In this document: piece after piece, positions 8,534-18,484 of the stretch
Position numbering within the stretch: the first letter of the stretch is position 1
Layout of the letters: each line of letters starts with the position of its first letter
Origin: Kutzneria buriramensis
Lineage (GTDB): Bacteria; Actinomycetota; Actinomycetes; Mycobacteriales; Pseudonocardiaceae
DNA length: 64,000 nt
Assembly: GCF_003387475.1 (NCBI RefSeq)
Contig: NZ_QUNO01000018.1
Coordinates: forward strand, 124,001-188,000
Reading direction: 5' to 3'
Position numbers and translations under genes: made by a program
The notes under the pieces: generated by a model
Seen by the model: only the letters and a program-made list of their open reading frames with translations
Told to the model about the DNA's origin: nothing
Databases searched by the model: none

Positions 8534-8720
8534 CGGGTGTGACGTGGCTGACGTCGGCAACCGACGTCACGCTACGTGGAATTAACCGTCCCGTACTCGC
8601 GTTGGACAGCATGCGGACACACCGAGAGGGGCCGACCGGCTCCCGGAGTTCGCGCTTCCTCGAACGTAGCAGAGCGACAGCCCTGCGCGCTCGGGGCCGG
8701 CGTTGAGTGAGGAGGTCATC

Positions 8721-9668
8721 GTGGCTGAGGTGAGGACGCCCAGGCAGCGGGTCGCGACCGATGGCGACCAGGACCTGGTGCGCCACTACCTTGCCGACAT
8801 CGGGACCACCCCGCTGCTGACGGCGCCCGAAGAGGTCGCGCTGGCGAAGCGGATCGAGGCGGGCGTGTACGCGGCCGAGCTGCTGCGCACGGGCGAGCTG
8901 GGGGAACGGACCCGTGACGACCTGGCCATGCTGGCCAGGGACGGCGAGGCGGCGCGCGATCACATGATTCGGGCCAACCTGCGGCTGGTGGTCTCCACCG
9001 CCCGCAAGTACAGCCACCGCGGGCTGCCGTTCCTGGACGTGATCCAGGAGGGCAACCTGGGACTGATCAGGGCGGTCGAGAAGTTCGACTACGCCAAGGG
9101 CTTCAAGTTCTCCACCTACGCGATGTGGTGGATCAGGCAGGCGATCGAGCGCGGCGTCGCGGAGACCTCGCGCGTGATCCGGCTGCCCGTCCACGTCGTC
9201 GAGCAGGTGAACCGGATCGCCAAGGCGGACCGGCAGCTCAACCTCAGGCTCGGGCGCGAGCCCTCGCTGGCCGAGATCGCCGAGGAGGTCGGCCTGGCCG
9301 TGGAGCGGGTGGACGAGCTGCGCCGCGCCAGCCGCGAGGCGACCAGCCTGGACGCCACCGTCGGCGAGGACGGCGAGACCACCGTGTCGGACCTGATCGA
9401 GGACACCGACTCGGTGCGCGCGAGCGAGGTGCTGGAGCGGGAGGCGATGACCGAGTCGGTGCGCGCGGTCGTCAACACGCTGCCGCAGCGGGAGGCGCTG
9501 ATCGTCAGCCTGCGCTTTGGGCTGGACGGCGGCAACCCCCGCACCCTGCAGGAGGTTGCCGAGCGTGTCGGGCTGACCCGTGAGCGTGTCCGGCAGCTGG
9601 AGAAGGGCGCATTGGCCCAGTTGCGCAATCCGGAGCACTCCAGGCCGCTGTTGGAGTGGGCCAGCTGA
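8721..9668 (+). CDS. RNA polymerase sigma factor, group 2 (SigB/HrdD-like)
   Basis: GTG at 8721 is chosen because GAGGAGGT (8709-8716) sits just upstream. An in-frame TTG at 8703 would place that site inside the gene. The 315-aa protein has region 1.2 ([11 protein letters not shown]), the region 2 core ([21 protein letters not shown]) and the 2.3-2.4 helix ([15 protein letters not shown]). Region 3 ([13 protein letters not shown]) and region 4.2 ([20 protein letters not shown]) complete it. It lacks the long acidic N-terminus of the housekeeping factor, so it is an alternative group 2 factor directing RNA polymerase to -10/-35 promoters, probably under stress or in stationary phase. No anti-sigma gene is adjacent. 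Confidence 0.93.
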   Translation: MAEVRTPRQRVATDGDQDLVRHYLADIGTTPLLTAPEEVALAKRIEAGVYAAELLRTGELGERTRDDLAMLARDGEAARDHMIRANLRLVVSTARKYSHRGLPFLDVIQEGNLGLIRAVEKFDYAKGFKFSTYAMWWIRQAIERGVAETSRVIRLPVHVVEQVNRIAKADRQLNLRLGREPSLAEIAEEVGLAVERVDELRRASREATSLDATVGEDGETTVSDLIEDTDSVRASEVLEREAMTESVRAVVNTLPQREALIVSLRFGLDGGNPRTLQEVAERVGLTRERVRQLEKGALAQLRNPEHSRPLLEWAS

Positions 9669-9686
9669 GCCGAACCCGAGGCGCTT

Positions 9687-9747
9687 GATCGGCCGAGTGG
9701 AGTAATACTCCCGGTAACTGTCGTACGAAAACGTGACTCGGCCGATC
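9687..9747. promoter_or_regulatory. Nested inverted repeat between the sigma factor and lipoprotein genes
   Basis: A perfect 12-bp inverted repeat, GATCGGCCGAGT (9687-9698) and ACTCGGCCGATC (9736-9747), encloses a second palindrome, GGAGT-AAT-ACTCC (9699-9711). It starts 18 bp after the sigma-factor stop and ends 16 bp before the GTG of the lipoprotein. It could terminate the sigma transcript, act as an operator for the next gene, or do both. No T-tract follows. Confidence 0.6.
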
Positions 9748-9763
9748 CGCAAGCTACCTTCGT

Positions 9764-11014
9764 GTGGTGTTCCCCTGCAGACCCCGTTTCTTGCGGCCAC
9801 GTTCCGCAGCGCTGTCGTCACTTGTGGTTCTCGCAGTGGCGGCTGCCGCCTGCGGGACGCCGTCGCCGCCCGCGAAGACCGGCACCGGCGTGAGCAACAC
9901 AGCCATTCGCCTGGGTGTGCTCAGCGACCTGTCCGGCCCGTTCGGCCCGCTGGGCGAGGCGGTCGTGCAGGGCAACCAGCTGTACGTGGACAAGCTCAAC
10001 GCCGCCGGCGGCGTGTGCGGCCGCAAGGTCGAGCTGGACGTGCAGGACACCGGCTTCGACACCGACAAGGCGGTGCAGCTCTACTTCAAGATGGAGCCCA
10101 CCGTGCTGGGCCTGTTGCAGGTGGTGGGCAGTGACATCACCAGCAAGATCACCCCGGACATGCTGCAGCAGCAGGTGATGGCCGCGCCCACGTCGTGGTC
10201 CAGCGACCTGCTGGGCAACCCGTACATGGTGGTGGTGGGGGCCACGTACGACCTGGACGTGATCAACAGCTTCGACTACCTGGTGCGCCAGGGCATGCTG
10301 CACCAGGGCGACGTGATCGGCCACATCTACAACGACGACCCCGAGTACGGCGGGAACGCGCTGCTGGGCAGCCAGTTCGTCGCCGACAAGCTGGGGCTCC
10401 AGCTCAAGGCCATCCAGGTCGCGGCGACCAAGACCGACTTCACCGCCGAGATCGCCCAGCTCAAGGCGGCCGGCGCCAAGGCGATCGCGATCAGCACGTA
10501 TCCGCAGCAGACCGCGGTCGCCGTCGGCACCGCCGCGGCGATCGGGCTGAACGTGCCGTTCCTGGTGTCCAATCCGGGCTTCGACCCGTCCGTGCTGGCC
10601 AGCCCGGTCGGCCCCGCGTTCCAGCAGCTCGTGCTGGTGTCGTCCTCGGTCGCGCCGTTCGGGGCCAAACTGCCGGCCGCCGAGGAGTTGGCGACCGCGT
10701 ACAAGGCCAAGTTCCCCAACGGAAAGCCGTCGATGGCCGTGGACTACGGCTACGTCGTCGGCATCGGCTACGGCGCGATCCTCAAGCGGGCCTGCGACGA
10801 GGGCGACCTGACCCGTCCCGGCGTGCAGAAGGCGTTCCACGAGTTGACCGGTGTGGACACCGGCGGGCTCACCGCGCCGCTGCTGTTCTCGTCCTCGAAC
10901 TATCCGTCCAGCCGGCAGTCCTTCGTGCTGCGCCCCAACCCGAAGACCGCCGGCGGTCTGGACATCGTGGACCCGCTGAAGGAGTCCGACCTGGTCCGTC
11001 AGCGGATCGGTTAG
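9764..11014 (+). CDS. Branched-chain amino acid-type ABC substrate-binding lipoprotein
   Basis: This 416-aa protein has a lipoprotein signal. A basic start (RPRFLRPR) precedes a hydrophobic run ending AVAAAAC, so Cys30 is the likely lipidated residue. The mature part is a Peripla_BP_6 fold: IRLGVLSDLSGPFGPLGEAV near residue 48, AAGGVCGRKVEL and DIVDPLKESDL near the end. The family binds branched-chain amino acids, amides or aromatic compounds and delivers them to Liv-type permeases. No permease or ATPase is nearby, so it either works with a transporter elsewhere or is a sensor. The start is one of the GTG codons at 9764 or 9767. No good ribosome-binding site is present, so the mRNA may be leaderless. 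Confidence 0.85.
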   Translation: MVFPCRPRFLRPRSAALSSLVVLAVAAAACGTPSPPAKTGTGVSNTAIRLGVLSDLSGPFGPLGEAVVQGNQLYVDKLNAAGGVCGRKVELDVQDTGFDTDKAVQLYFKMEPTVLGLLQVVGSDITSKITPDMLQQQVMAAPTSWSSDLLGNPYMVVVGATYDLDVINSFDYLVRQGMLHQGDVIGHIYNDDPEYGGNALLGSQFVADKLGLQLKAIQVAATKTDFTAEIAQLKAAGAKAIAISTYPQQTAVAVGTAAAIGLNVPFLVSNPGFDPSVLASPVGPAFQQLVLVSSSVAPFGAKLPAAEELATAYKAKFPNGKPSMAVDYGYVVGIGYGAILKRACDEGDLTRPGVQKAFHELTGVDTGGLTAPLLFSSSNYPSSRQSFVLRPNPKTAGGLDIVDPLKESDLVRQRIG

Positions 11015-11056
11015 GACGGAGACGACCCCCGGTGATCAGGGGAGCCGCGAGGCCCC

Positions 11057-11159
11057 GCCGATGCTTTGCCCGATTGCTGGATTTCGATCGCCGCCACCCG
11101 ACGCGCCCCACCACCGAGCCGATGCGGCGGTCGAAATCCAGCAAGGGCGAGGCATCGGC
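11057..11159. repeat. Imperfect 103-bp palindrome at a convergent junction
   Basis: The left arm 11057-11095 and right arm 11126-11159 pair over about 34 positions. The shared core is TGCTGGATTTCGA on one side and TCGAAATCCAGCA on the other. The outer ends are GCCGATGC and GCATCGGC. A further GGCCCC/GGGGCC pair flanks it. It lies between the 3' ends of the binding-protein gene and the small minus-strand gene, whose stop at 11160 touches the right arm. A bidirectional terminator or a decayed palindromic mobile repeat are both possible. Confidence 0.75.
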
Positions 11160-11405
11160 TTAAAGGGGGCCGAGCCGCGACGCCGAAGATCGCGACGCGC
11201 GGCAGAGAGTCCAGTGGCGGCGGGCCAGGTGCGCGGGACTGCCCGCCGCCATCAGCATGAGCTCCTGGTCGGGTGTGGGGCAGCCGTCGGCCATCGCCTT
11301 CTCGGCCAGGGCCAGCGGAATCACCTCGGCCAGCCGCGGACTGGGCACCGCCGGCCCGGCCGGTCGCCGGTGGAACAAGCGGGCGAGGGCACGAAGACCG
11401 AGCAT
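11160..11405 (-). CDS. Small hypothetical protein (81 aa)
   Basis: ATG at 11405 is preceded on the minus strand by GGGAGGA, a good ribosome-binding site. The 81-aa product starts MLGLRALARLFHRRP and contains RLAEVIPLALAEKAMADG and DQELMLMAAGSPAHL. It is basic at the N-terminus and otherwise helical, with no signal peptide. I recall similar short actinomycete proteins with an ELMLMAAGSPAHL block but know no function. It lies 81 bp downstream of the patatin gene and could be co-transcribed with it. Confidence 0.5.
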   Translation of the reverse strand: MLGLRALARLFHRRPAGPAVPSPRLAEVIPLALAEKAMADGCPTPDQELMLMAAGSPAHLARRHWTLCRASRSSASRLGPL

Positions 11406-11486
11406 GGCGGGTCCTCCCGGTAGCCGCAGAACTGCAAGTGTGACAGCGCGCACACGGGTTCGGCTGCCGCCGAACGGGCTGTGTGA

Positions 11487-12326
11487 TCAGTGCCAGAAGG
11501 CGGAGATCATCTTGGCCAGCGCGGCGCCCTGGCGCTGCCCGGCCAGCGCGGTGGGCGTCCGCACGCCCGGGTCCAGCGGGTTCGCGCCCATGGCGGCCAG
11601 CACGTCCTCGTCGGTCTTCACCACGACCACGGTCGACCCCTGCGCCCGCAGCGCCGCGACCTGCTCGTCGAGGTCGGTGAGGCCCTGCGCTTCCATCGCC
11701 TGGAGCACCAGCACGATCTCGTGACCGGCGGCGAGATCGGCGTTCTCGGCGCTGCGCACGCCGCCGTCGACGTAGCGGGTGCCGCCGATCGTGACCGGCG
11801 GCCACACGCCCGGCACCGCGCAACTCGCGGCCACGGCGTCCACCAGGCTCACTCCGCTGTCGCGGTCGAAGATCCGCTCCGCGCCGGTGTTCGCGTCGAC
11901 GGCGACGATCCGCAGCTCCTGCTCGGCCGGCCACGCGTCGACCGGCACCCGGGCCTCGATCACCGCGTGCCGGTCCGCCTCGCTGACCGTCTCGGCGAGC
12001 AGCGCGACCCGGCACATCTCCCGCCGCAGGCCCTCGCGGTCCGGCGGGTTCGCCGGGTCGTAGCTGAACAGCGCCGCGAACTTCGCCACGTCGAAGTCGA
12101 CCGGGATCTCCGGTGTCTGCTTGGCCGGATCCACCTGCCGCGCCAGCAGTTCCGCCAGCGGCAGCCCGCTGGCCAGCTGCGCGGCCACCGCCGAGCCGGC
12201 GGACGTGCCGACGACCAGGTCGGCGTCGCGTACGGTGACGCCCGCCTCCTCGAGTCCGGTGAGCAGGCCGATTTCCCAGGCGATGCCGGCGAGTCCGCCG
12301 CCACCGAGCACCAGAGCGTGTCGCAT
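11487..12326 (-). CDS. Patatin-like phospholipase / lipid acyl hydrolase
   Basis: This 279-aa protein carries the full patatin signature: the oxyanion loop GGGGLAG (residues 8-14), the nucleophile motif GTSAG with Ser42, and the catalytic Asp187 in DGG. Patatins use a Ser-Asp dyad to hydrolyse acyl groups from phospholipids or other lipids. The size fits the compact bacterial RssA/YchK-type family. There is no signal peptide, so it probably acts in the cytoplasm or at the inner membrane face. The ATG start at 12326 is divergent from the PNPOx-like gene. The DosR-like motif at 12344 lies between them and could serve both. Confidence 0.9.
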   Translation of the reverse strand: MRHALVLGGGGLAGIAWEIGLLTGLEEAGVTVRDADLVVGTSAGSAVAAQLASGLPLAELLARQVDPAKQTPEIPVDFDVAKFAALFSYDPANPPDREGLRREMCRVALLAETVSEADRHAVIEARVPVDAWPAEQELRIVAVDANTGAERIFDRDSGVSLVDAVAASCAVPGVWPPVTIGGTRYVDGGVRSAENADLAAGHEIVLVLQAMEAQGLTDLDEQVAALRAQGSTVVVVKTDEDVLAAMGANPLDPGVRTPTALAGQRQGAALAKMISAFWH

Positions 12327-12343
12327 GGGCCGATCATCCCAGG

Positions 12344-12364
12344 GTCGAAGGTCCCGGCCTGAAG
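12344..12364. promoter_or_regulatory. Shared promoter motif, copy 1 (candidate DosR-type site)
   Basis: The 21-bp segment begins GTCGAAGGTCC and matches the segment at 15358-15378 at 17 of 21 positions. It ends 48 bp before the ATG of the PNPOx-like gene and starts 17 bp beyond the patatin start. Because a DosR-like regulator is encoded nearby, this is a candidate binding site. It is not a full match to the mycobacterial DosR consensus. Confidence 0.5.
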
Positions 12365-12412
12365 GGCCTCTTGTCGCTGTCGACGCGCCCCCTTCCGGTC
12401 GACTATGACTCC

Positions 12413-12835
12413 ATGAGTCTCGATCAGTCCGCCGCGGGGACCGACTCGACCGGGCTCACCGCGCTCGACGAGGCGGAGTGCCTGCGGCTGCTGGCATCCG
12501 TGCCGCTCGGGCGCATCGCCGTCACCGACCGGGCGATGCCGTCGGTGCTGCCGGTGTACTTCCTGCTGCGGGGACGCGCCGTGCTGCTGCGGGTGTCCGG
12601 CGCCGGCCGGCTGGCTGCGGCGACGCGTGCGGCAGTCGTGGCGTTCGAGGCGGACGAGATGGGGCCGACGGGCGGCTGGAGCGTGCTGGGCATCGGACGC
12701 ACCCGATCCGTGCGTCCGGACGAACGCGCTGCGGCGAGTGGCCTGAGAAGGTGGGGATCCGGCGACCAGGACCGCTTCGTGGCCGTCGGACTGGAGGTGC
12801 TCACCGGACGCCGGCTGCCCCCGCCGTCAGGGTGA
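12413..12835 (+). CDS. Pyridoxamine 5'-phosphate oxidase-fold protein
   Basis: I prefer ATG at 12413 (140 aa) over the in-frame TTG at 12371. The sequence has the split-barrel flavin-binding pattern: LDEAECLRLLASVPLGRIAVT near residue 18, then MPSVLPVYFLLRGRAVLLRV, and GWSVLGIGRTRSV. The C-terminal part is short and the protein is close to the minimal PNPOx-like size. Such proteins often bind FMN, F420 or haem rather than making pyridoxal phosphate. Related genes occur in DosR-type dormancy regulons of actinobacteria, which fits the kinase gene 36 bp downstream and the motif upstream. Confidence 0.82.
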   Translation: MSLDQSAAGTDSTGLTALDEAECLRLLASVPLGRIAVTDRAMPSVLPVYFLLRGRAVLLRVSGAGRLAAATRAAVVAFEADEMGPTGGWSVLGIGRTRSVRPDERAAASGLRRWGSGDQDRFVAVGLEVLTGRRLPPPSG

Positions 12836-14551
<1,716 letters not shown>

Positions 14552-14559
14552 CGACCCCG

Positions 14560-14667
14560 GCGAGTCGCGCTCACAGACACACCGAATGTCGTTCTGAGGC
14601 AGAACCGAGCCTCACGGCTCATTCCTGCCTGAAACCTACATTCGGTGTGTCCCAGAGCGCGACTCGC
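14560..14667. repeat. 108-bp palindromic element, copy A (bidirectional terminator-like)
   Basis: Outer arms of 30 nt (14560-14589 and 14638-14667) pair with one small bulge. Inside, TCTGAGGCAG and CTGCCTGAAA continue the stem, and GAGCC-TCAC-GGCTC forms the tip. The left 27 nt (containing GACACACCGAA) recur exactly at 26152-26178. It lies 8 bp from the kinase stop and 8 bp from the regulator stop, so it would form a strong hairpin in both transcripts. Confidence 0.88.
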
Positions 14668-14675
14668 GGGGGTTC

Positions 14676-15320
14676 TCAGGTCTTGTCGCGGCTGCGGAGC
14701 TCGGTGGCGAGCACGGCGACCTGGGTCCGGCGCTGCATGCCGAGCTTGGCCAACAGGTGCGACACGTAGTTCTTCACGGTCTTCTCCGCCAGGAACATGC
14801 GTTCCGCGATCTGGCGGTTGGTCAGGCCGTCGCCGATCAGCTCCAGCACGGTCCGCTCCTGGTCGGACAGCTCCCGCAGCGGATCGGCGTCGTCGCGCTG
14901 GCGGCGCAGGCGGTTCATCAGCGCGGCGGTGGTCCGTCCGTCCAACAGCGACTGGCCGCCGGCGACGGTGCGGATCGCCGCCAGCAGATCGTGCCCCAGG
15001 ACCTGCTTGAGGACGAAACCCGCCGCCCCGGCCATGATCGCGTCGAGCAGGGCCTCGTCGTCGGAGAACGACGTCAGCATCAGGCAGTGCAGCTCGGGCA
15101 TCCGCGTCCGCAGCTCGCGGCACAGCTCCACGCCGTTGCCGTCGGGCAGGCGCACGTCGAGCACGGCGACATCGGGTCTGGTCGCGGGAATCCGGGCCAG
15201 TGCCTCGGCCGCCGAGGCGGCCTCGCCGCAGACCAGGAGGTCGGGTTCGTCGTCGAGCAGGTCGGCGATGCCGCGCCGGACGATCTCGTGGTCGTCGACC
15301 AGGAACACTCGGGTGGGCAC
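14676..15320 (-). CDS. DosR/DevR-like NarL-family response regulator
   Basis: GTG at 15320 gives 214 aa beginning [17 protein letters not shown]. Open sequence upstream is not receiver-like. The receiver domain has the acidic pair DD (9-10), phospho-acceptor Asp55 in [13 protein letters not shown] and the conserved Lys in FVLKQV. A C-terminal LuxR-type helix-turn-helix ([40 protein letters not shown]) binds DNA. It is almost certainly the partner of the GAF-GAF kinase, although the pair is convergent rather than co-transcribed. Likely targets are the PNPOx, patatin and nitroreductase genes around it. Confidence 0.92.
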   Translation of the reverse strand: MPTRVFLVDDHEIVRRGIADLLDDEPDLLVCGEAASAAEALARIPATRPDVAVLDVRLPDGNGVELCRELRTRMPELHCLMLTSFSDDEALLDAIMAGAAGFVLKQVLGHDLLAAIRTVAGGQSLLDGRTTAALMNRLRRQRDDADPLRELSDQERTVLELIGDGLTNRQIAERMFLAEKTVKNYVSHLLAKLGMQRRTQVAVLATELRSRDKT

Positions 15321-15357
15321 ACCCAACCCTAGTCCGCGCGGCCGAATCCGGGGCAGT

Positions 15358-15378
15358 GTCGAAGGTCCTGCCCGAAAG
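15358..15378. promoter_or_regulatory. Shared promoter motif, copy 2 (candidate DosR-type site)
   Basis: This segment begins GTCGAAGGTCC, identical over 11 nt and 17 of 21 overall to 12344-12364. It lies between the divergent response-regulator start (15320) and the nitroreductase start (15460), so it could control both. A regulator binding its own promoter would give the autoregulation seen for DosR. Confidence 0.5.
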
Positions 15379-15459
15379 TGGTGAACGCGAAGTGGCCGGC
15401 AGGCGTCTTCACGTTCGGGAGTGATCTCACGAAGACCGGCGAACGTTCGGAGGACCGTT

Positions 15460-16380
15460 GTGCTGACCCGGCGCAATTCCGGTGACCAGTGGACCAAGTT
15501 CGAGGCGACCACGCTGCTCAACGCGATTCGCCACGCCCCCGTGCTGCACCCCGAGCGCCCGTACGTGCTCCAGCTCGGCGAGCGCGCGGCGTCCCTGTTC
15601 GAGCTGGGCCCGGGCACGCGCTACGAGCGCGCCGGCGTGAACCGCCTGCTGTACTGCGGCACCGCCCTGGCCAACCTGTTCCTGGCCATGCGGGTGCTCG
15701 GCTGGCGTTCCACCATCGAGCTGGCCGGCGACGGCACGGCCCCGGATCTGGTCGCGACCGTGAAGGCCCTCTCGCCGGCGCCGCCGACCGACCGGGAGAC
15801 GTTGCTGCACCGGCAGATCGAGCGCATGCACCCGTACTGGGCGGAGCCGTCCGAGTGGGTCCCGGACTCGGCGGCGGTGGCCAAGCTGGTCGCCTCCAAC
15901 TGGTGCCCCGGCACGGAGTTGCGGCTGCTCAGCGACCGGACGGCGGCGATGGAGGTGGCGCGGCTGGTGTTGCACGCCGGCAGGCGCATGGACGGCGACC
16001 GCTGGTGCGCCGACGAGCTGGCCCCCTGGCTGACCCCGCAGCAGACGACGCCGGTCGCGCAGCTGGCCGGCCAGTTCGGGCCGCTCGCCACGATGGCCGC
16101 CGAGCCGTACACCGACGCGGTGTGCTCGATCGCGGCGCGGCTGGTGGCCGACCCGATCCTGGTCGTCACGACCAGCGGCGACACCCCGCGCGATCACGTG
16201 CTGGCCGGCGCGGCGATCCAGAACGCCCGGCTGTCGGCGTCCGCGTTCGGGCTGGCGATCCGGCCGGTGACCAGGCTGATCAAGCTGGACGAGGTGCGCG
16301 ACGGGCTGGCCCGCCAGCTCGGTCACGGCGTCTACCCGCACGCGCTGCTGCGGATCGGGGGCGTGCCGACCCACGTCTAG
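15460..16380 (+). CDS. Acg-type nitroreductase-fold protein
   Basis: GTG at 15460 is chosen because CGGAGGA ends 6 nt upstream, giving 306 aa. The sequence matches the two-domain Acg/Rv2032-like family: [34 protein letters not shown] at the start, [27 protein letters not shown] in the middle and [23 protein letters not shown] near the end. In mycobacteria such proteins belong to the DosR regulon. Acg binds FMN tightly in a closed pocket and may store flavin rather than reduce nitro groups. Its position next to the DosR-like regulator, with the shared motif upstream, supports a hypoxia or NO stress role. Confidence 0.86.
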   Translation: MLTRRNSGDQWTKFEATTLLNAIRHAPVLHPERPYVLQLGERAASLFELGPGTRYERAGVNRLLYCGTALANLFLAMRVLGWRSTIELAGDGTAPDLVATVKALSPAPPTDRETLLHRQIERMHPYWAEPSEWVPDSAAVAKLVASNWCPGTELRLLSDRTAAMEVARLVLHAGRRMDGDRWCADELAPWLTPQQTTPVAQLAGQFGPLATMAAEPYTDAVCSIAARLVADPILVVTTSGDTPRDHVLAGAAIQNARLSASAFGLAIRPVTRLIKLDEVRDGLARQLGHGVYPHALLRIGGVPTHV

Positions 16381-16429
16381 GTCACATCCCACATGACAGG
16401 CGGGCCGTCGCCGACCTAGGTTGCCGAGT

Positions 16430-17812
16430 GTGAGCAGTCGACTGGTAGCCGTCATCGTGGCGGGCTCGTTCTTCATGGAGCTGCTGGACGGCACCGTGAT
16501 CACCACCGCGCTGCCCGGCATCGCCGGCTCGTTCCGGGTGGGCGCGGTCGACGCCGGCCTCGGGGTGACTGCGTACCTGCTGACCGTCGCGGTGATGATC
16601 CCGCTCAGCGGCTGGCTGTCGGACCGGTTCGGCGCGCGGCGGGTGTTCTGCGTGGCGATCGTCGTGTTCACGCTGGCGTCGGTGCTGTGCGCGGGGTCGC
16701 AGACGCTGTGGGAGTTCGTGCTGGCCCGGGTCGTGCAGGGCGTCGGCGGCGCGATGATGGTGCCGGTGGGGCGGACCGTCGTGCTGCGTGGCGCCGCGAA
16801 GGCGGACCTGATGGCGGCCACGGCCATCATCACGTGGCCGGCCCTGATCGCGCCGGTGCTCGGGCCGCCGGTCGGCGGCGTGATCGCCACGTACGCGTCC
16901 TGGCGCTGGATCTTCCTGATCAACGTGCCGCTGGGGCTGGTCGCGTTGGTCTCGGCGCTGCTGGTGATCAAGCCGTCGCAACGTCAGCTCCGGCCGTTCG
17001 ACGGGCTGGGCTTCGCGCTGAGCGCGGTGGCGATCGCGTGCCTGGTGTACGGCATGGACCTGGCCGGCGGGGCGACGAACTGGCTGCTCACGGCGGGTGT
17101 GCTGATCCTCGGCCTGGCGGTCGGGGCGGTCGCCGTGCGGCACGCGCGCCGGCACCCGACCCCGATGCTGGACCTCTCGCCGCTGCGGATCCGCACGTAC
17201 ACGGCGACCTCCGCGGAGGGCTCGCTGCTGCGGCTGGCGATCAACATGGTGCCGTTCCTGCTGCCGCTGCTGTTCCAGGTCGGGTTCGGGCTGAGCGCCG
17301 TCACCTCCGGCCTGCTCGTGCTGACGGTGTTCGCCGGCAACCTCGTGATGAAGACGATCACCACGCCTACCGTGCGGCGGTTCGGATTCCGGCGGGTGCT
17401 GGTCGGCAACGGCATCCTGGTCGCGCTGTCGCTGGCGGCGTGCGCGCTGTTCAGCGCCTCGACCCCGTACGCGCTGATCGTGGTGGTGTGCTTCCTCGGC
17501 GGCGCGTTCCGGTCGCTGGAGTTCACCGGCGTCAACACGCTGGCCTTCGCCGACGTCCCGGCGGAGTCGATGAGCGCCGCCAGCACCTTGAACGCCACCA
17601 TCACGCAGCTGGCGACCGGCATGGGTGTGGCCGTGGCGGCGACCGTCGTGCACGTCGAGGCCGGCGGGGGAGTGCCGTCGGTGCTGGACTTCCGCGTCGG
17701 CTTCCTGGTCGGCGCGGCGATCGCCCTGGTCGGCGCGCTGCTGTTCCTCCGCCTCGACCGCGACGCCGGCGCCGTCGTCAGCGCCGGCCGGGCCAAGGCG
17801 GCCGCCCGCTAA
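16430..17812 (+). CDS. MFS drug exporter, DHA2 (EmrB/QacA) family
   Basis: This protein of about 460 aa has up to 14 hydrophobic segments. Motif C-like and motif A-like blocks are present: LLDGTVITTALPGIA in helix 1, SGWLSDRFGARRVF after helix 2, and GPPVGGVIATYASWRWIFLINVPLG in helices 5-6, the DHA2 hallmark. It exports small toxic molecules using the proton gradient. GTG at 16430 is preferred over the TTG at 16421. Neither has a good ribosome-binding site. The TetR operator lies just after its stop, so it is probably transcribed separately from the TetR-monooxygenase pair but may share their function. Confidence 0.88.
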   Translation: MSSRLVAVIVAGSFFMELLDGTVITTALPGIAGSFRVGAVDAGLGVTAYLLTVAVMIPLSGWLSDRFGARRVFCVAIVVFTLASVLCAGSQTLWEFVLARVVQGVGGAMMVPVGRTVVLRGAAKADLMAATAIITWPALIAPVLGPPVGGVIATYASWRWIFLINVPLGLVALVSALLVIKPSQRQLRPFDGLGFALSAVAIACLVYGMDLAGGATNWLLTAGVLILGLAVGAVAVRHARRHPTPMLDLSPLRIRTYTATSAEGSLLRLAINMVPFLLPLLFQVGFGLSAVTSGLLVLTVFAGNLVMKTITTPTVRRFGFRRVLVGNGILVALSLAACALFSASTPYALIVVVCFLGGAFRSLEFTGVNTLAFADVPAESMSAASTLNATITQLATGMGVAVAATVVHVEAGGGVPSVLDFRVGFLVGAAIALVGALLFLRLDRDAGAVVSAGRAKAAAR

Positions 17813-17829
17813 AAACTTACCGTTTTGGC

Positions 17830-17852
17830 AATCTTGCCAACTTGGCAAGATT
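17830..17852. promoter_or_regulatory. 23-bp perfect palindrome, TetR operator
   Basis: Half-site AATCTTGCCAA, a central C, and the exact complement form a perfect 23-bp palindrome 17 bp before the ATG of the TetR gene. An additional half-site-like TTGGCA lies at 17825-17830. The position over the presumed promoter fits autorepression of the tetR-monooxygenase operon. Confidence 0.82.
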
Positions 17853-17869
17853 CTGGCTACCGTGTGCCC

Positions 17870-18484
17870 ATGACCGGGTTGCGGGAGCGGAAGAAGCGCG
17901 AGACGCGGCTGGCGCTGAGCCGGGCGACCATCGCGCTGCTGGTGGAGCGCGGCTGGGACGCGGTCGGCGTCGAGGACATCGCCGCCGCCGCGAACGTGTC
18001 GGAGCGGACGTTCCGCAACTACTTCGCCAGCAAGGCGGAGGCCGTCGCGGCCAGCCACCTCGAGCGGGCGCTGTTCATCGTCGACGAGCTGCGGTCGCGT
18101 CCCGCCGACGAGCCGTTCTGGCAAGCGGTGATCTCCGCGGCCAAGGCCAGCGTGACGTCCGCGCCGGGCGAGACCCGCGACGACGCCTACATGGAGCGGG
18201 TGAAGCTCGTGCTGGCCCATCCGTCGCTGCACGCCGAGCTGCTGCGGGCCGACGCGCTGGCCAAGGACGAGTTCGCGGCGGCCATCGCCGACCGGCTCGG
18301 GCTGGACGTCGACCGCGACCTGTTCCCGCAGCTCGCGGCCTCCGTGGTGGCCGCGGGCATCGCCACCGCCATGCGGCACTGGATGCTCAACGACCCGACC
18401 GGGTCGGTGCTTCCCGTGCTGGACAAGGTTTTCGACGACATCGGGCGCGGGCTGCCCGTGCCGGAGGGGGAGCAATGGACGTGA
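17870..18484 (+). CDS. TetR family regulator
   Basis: ATG at 17870 gives 204 aa. The N-terminal helix-turn-helix (LRERKKRETRLALSRATIALL...VEDIAAAANVSERTFRNYFASKAEAV) is standard TetR. The C-terminal ligand domain includes ALFIVDELRSRP and ATAMRHWMLNDP, of the MftR_C type seen in actinomycete regulators. It probably represses its own operon through the palindrome at 17830-17852 and is released by a small ligand, perhaps the substrate of the monooxygenase or exporter. Its stop lies inside the next gene: the monooxygenase ATG at 18475 overlaps it by 10 bp, implying translational coupling. Confidence 0.92.
   Translation: MTGLRERKKRETRLALSRATIALLVERGWDAVGVEDIAAAANVSERTFRNYFASKAEAVAASHLERALFIVDELRSRPADEPFWQAVISAAKASVTSAPGETRDDAYMERVKLVLAHPSLHAELLRADALAKDEFAAAIADRLGLDVDRDLFPQLAASVVAAGIATAMRHWMLNDPTGSVLPVLDKVFDDIGRGLPVPEGEQWT

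Noticed and set aside
16687-18474. Plus-strand extension of the flavin monooxygenase to a giant protein
   Set aside because: The first 596 codons are an off-frame reading of the MFS and TetR genes. The monooxygenase starts at ATG 18475 after a good ribosome-binding site.
16382-18475. Very long minus-strand frame opposite the MFS and TetR genes
   Set aside because: The translation is arginine- and histidine-rich without domains. The plus strand has two clear families with proper starts.
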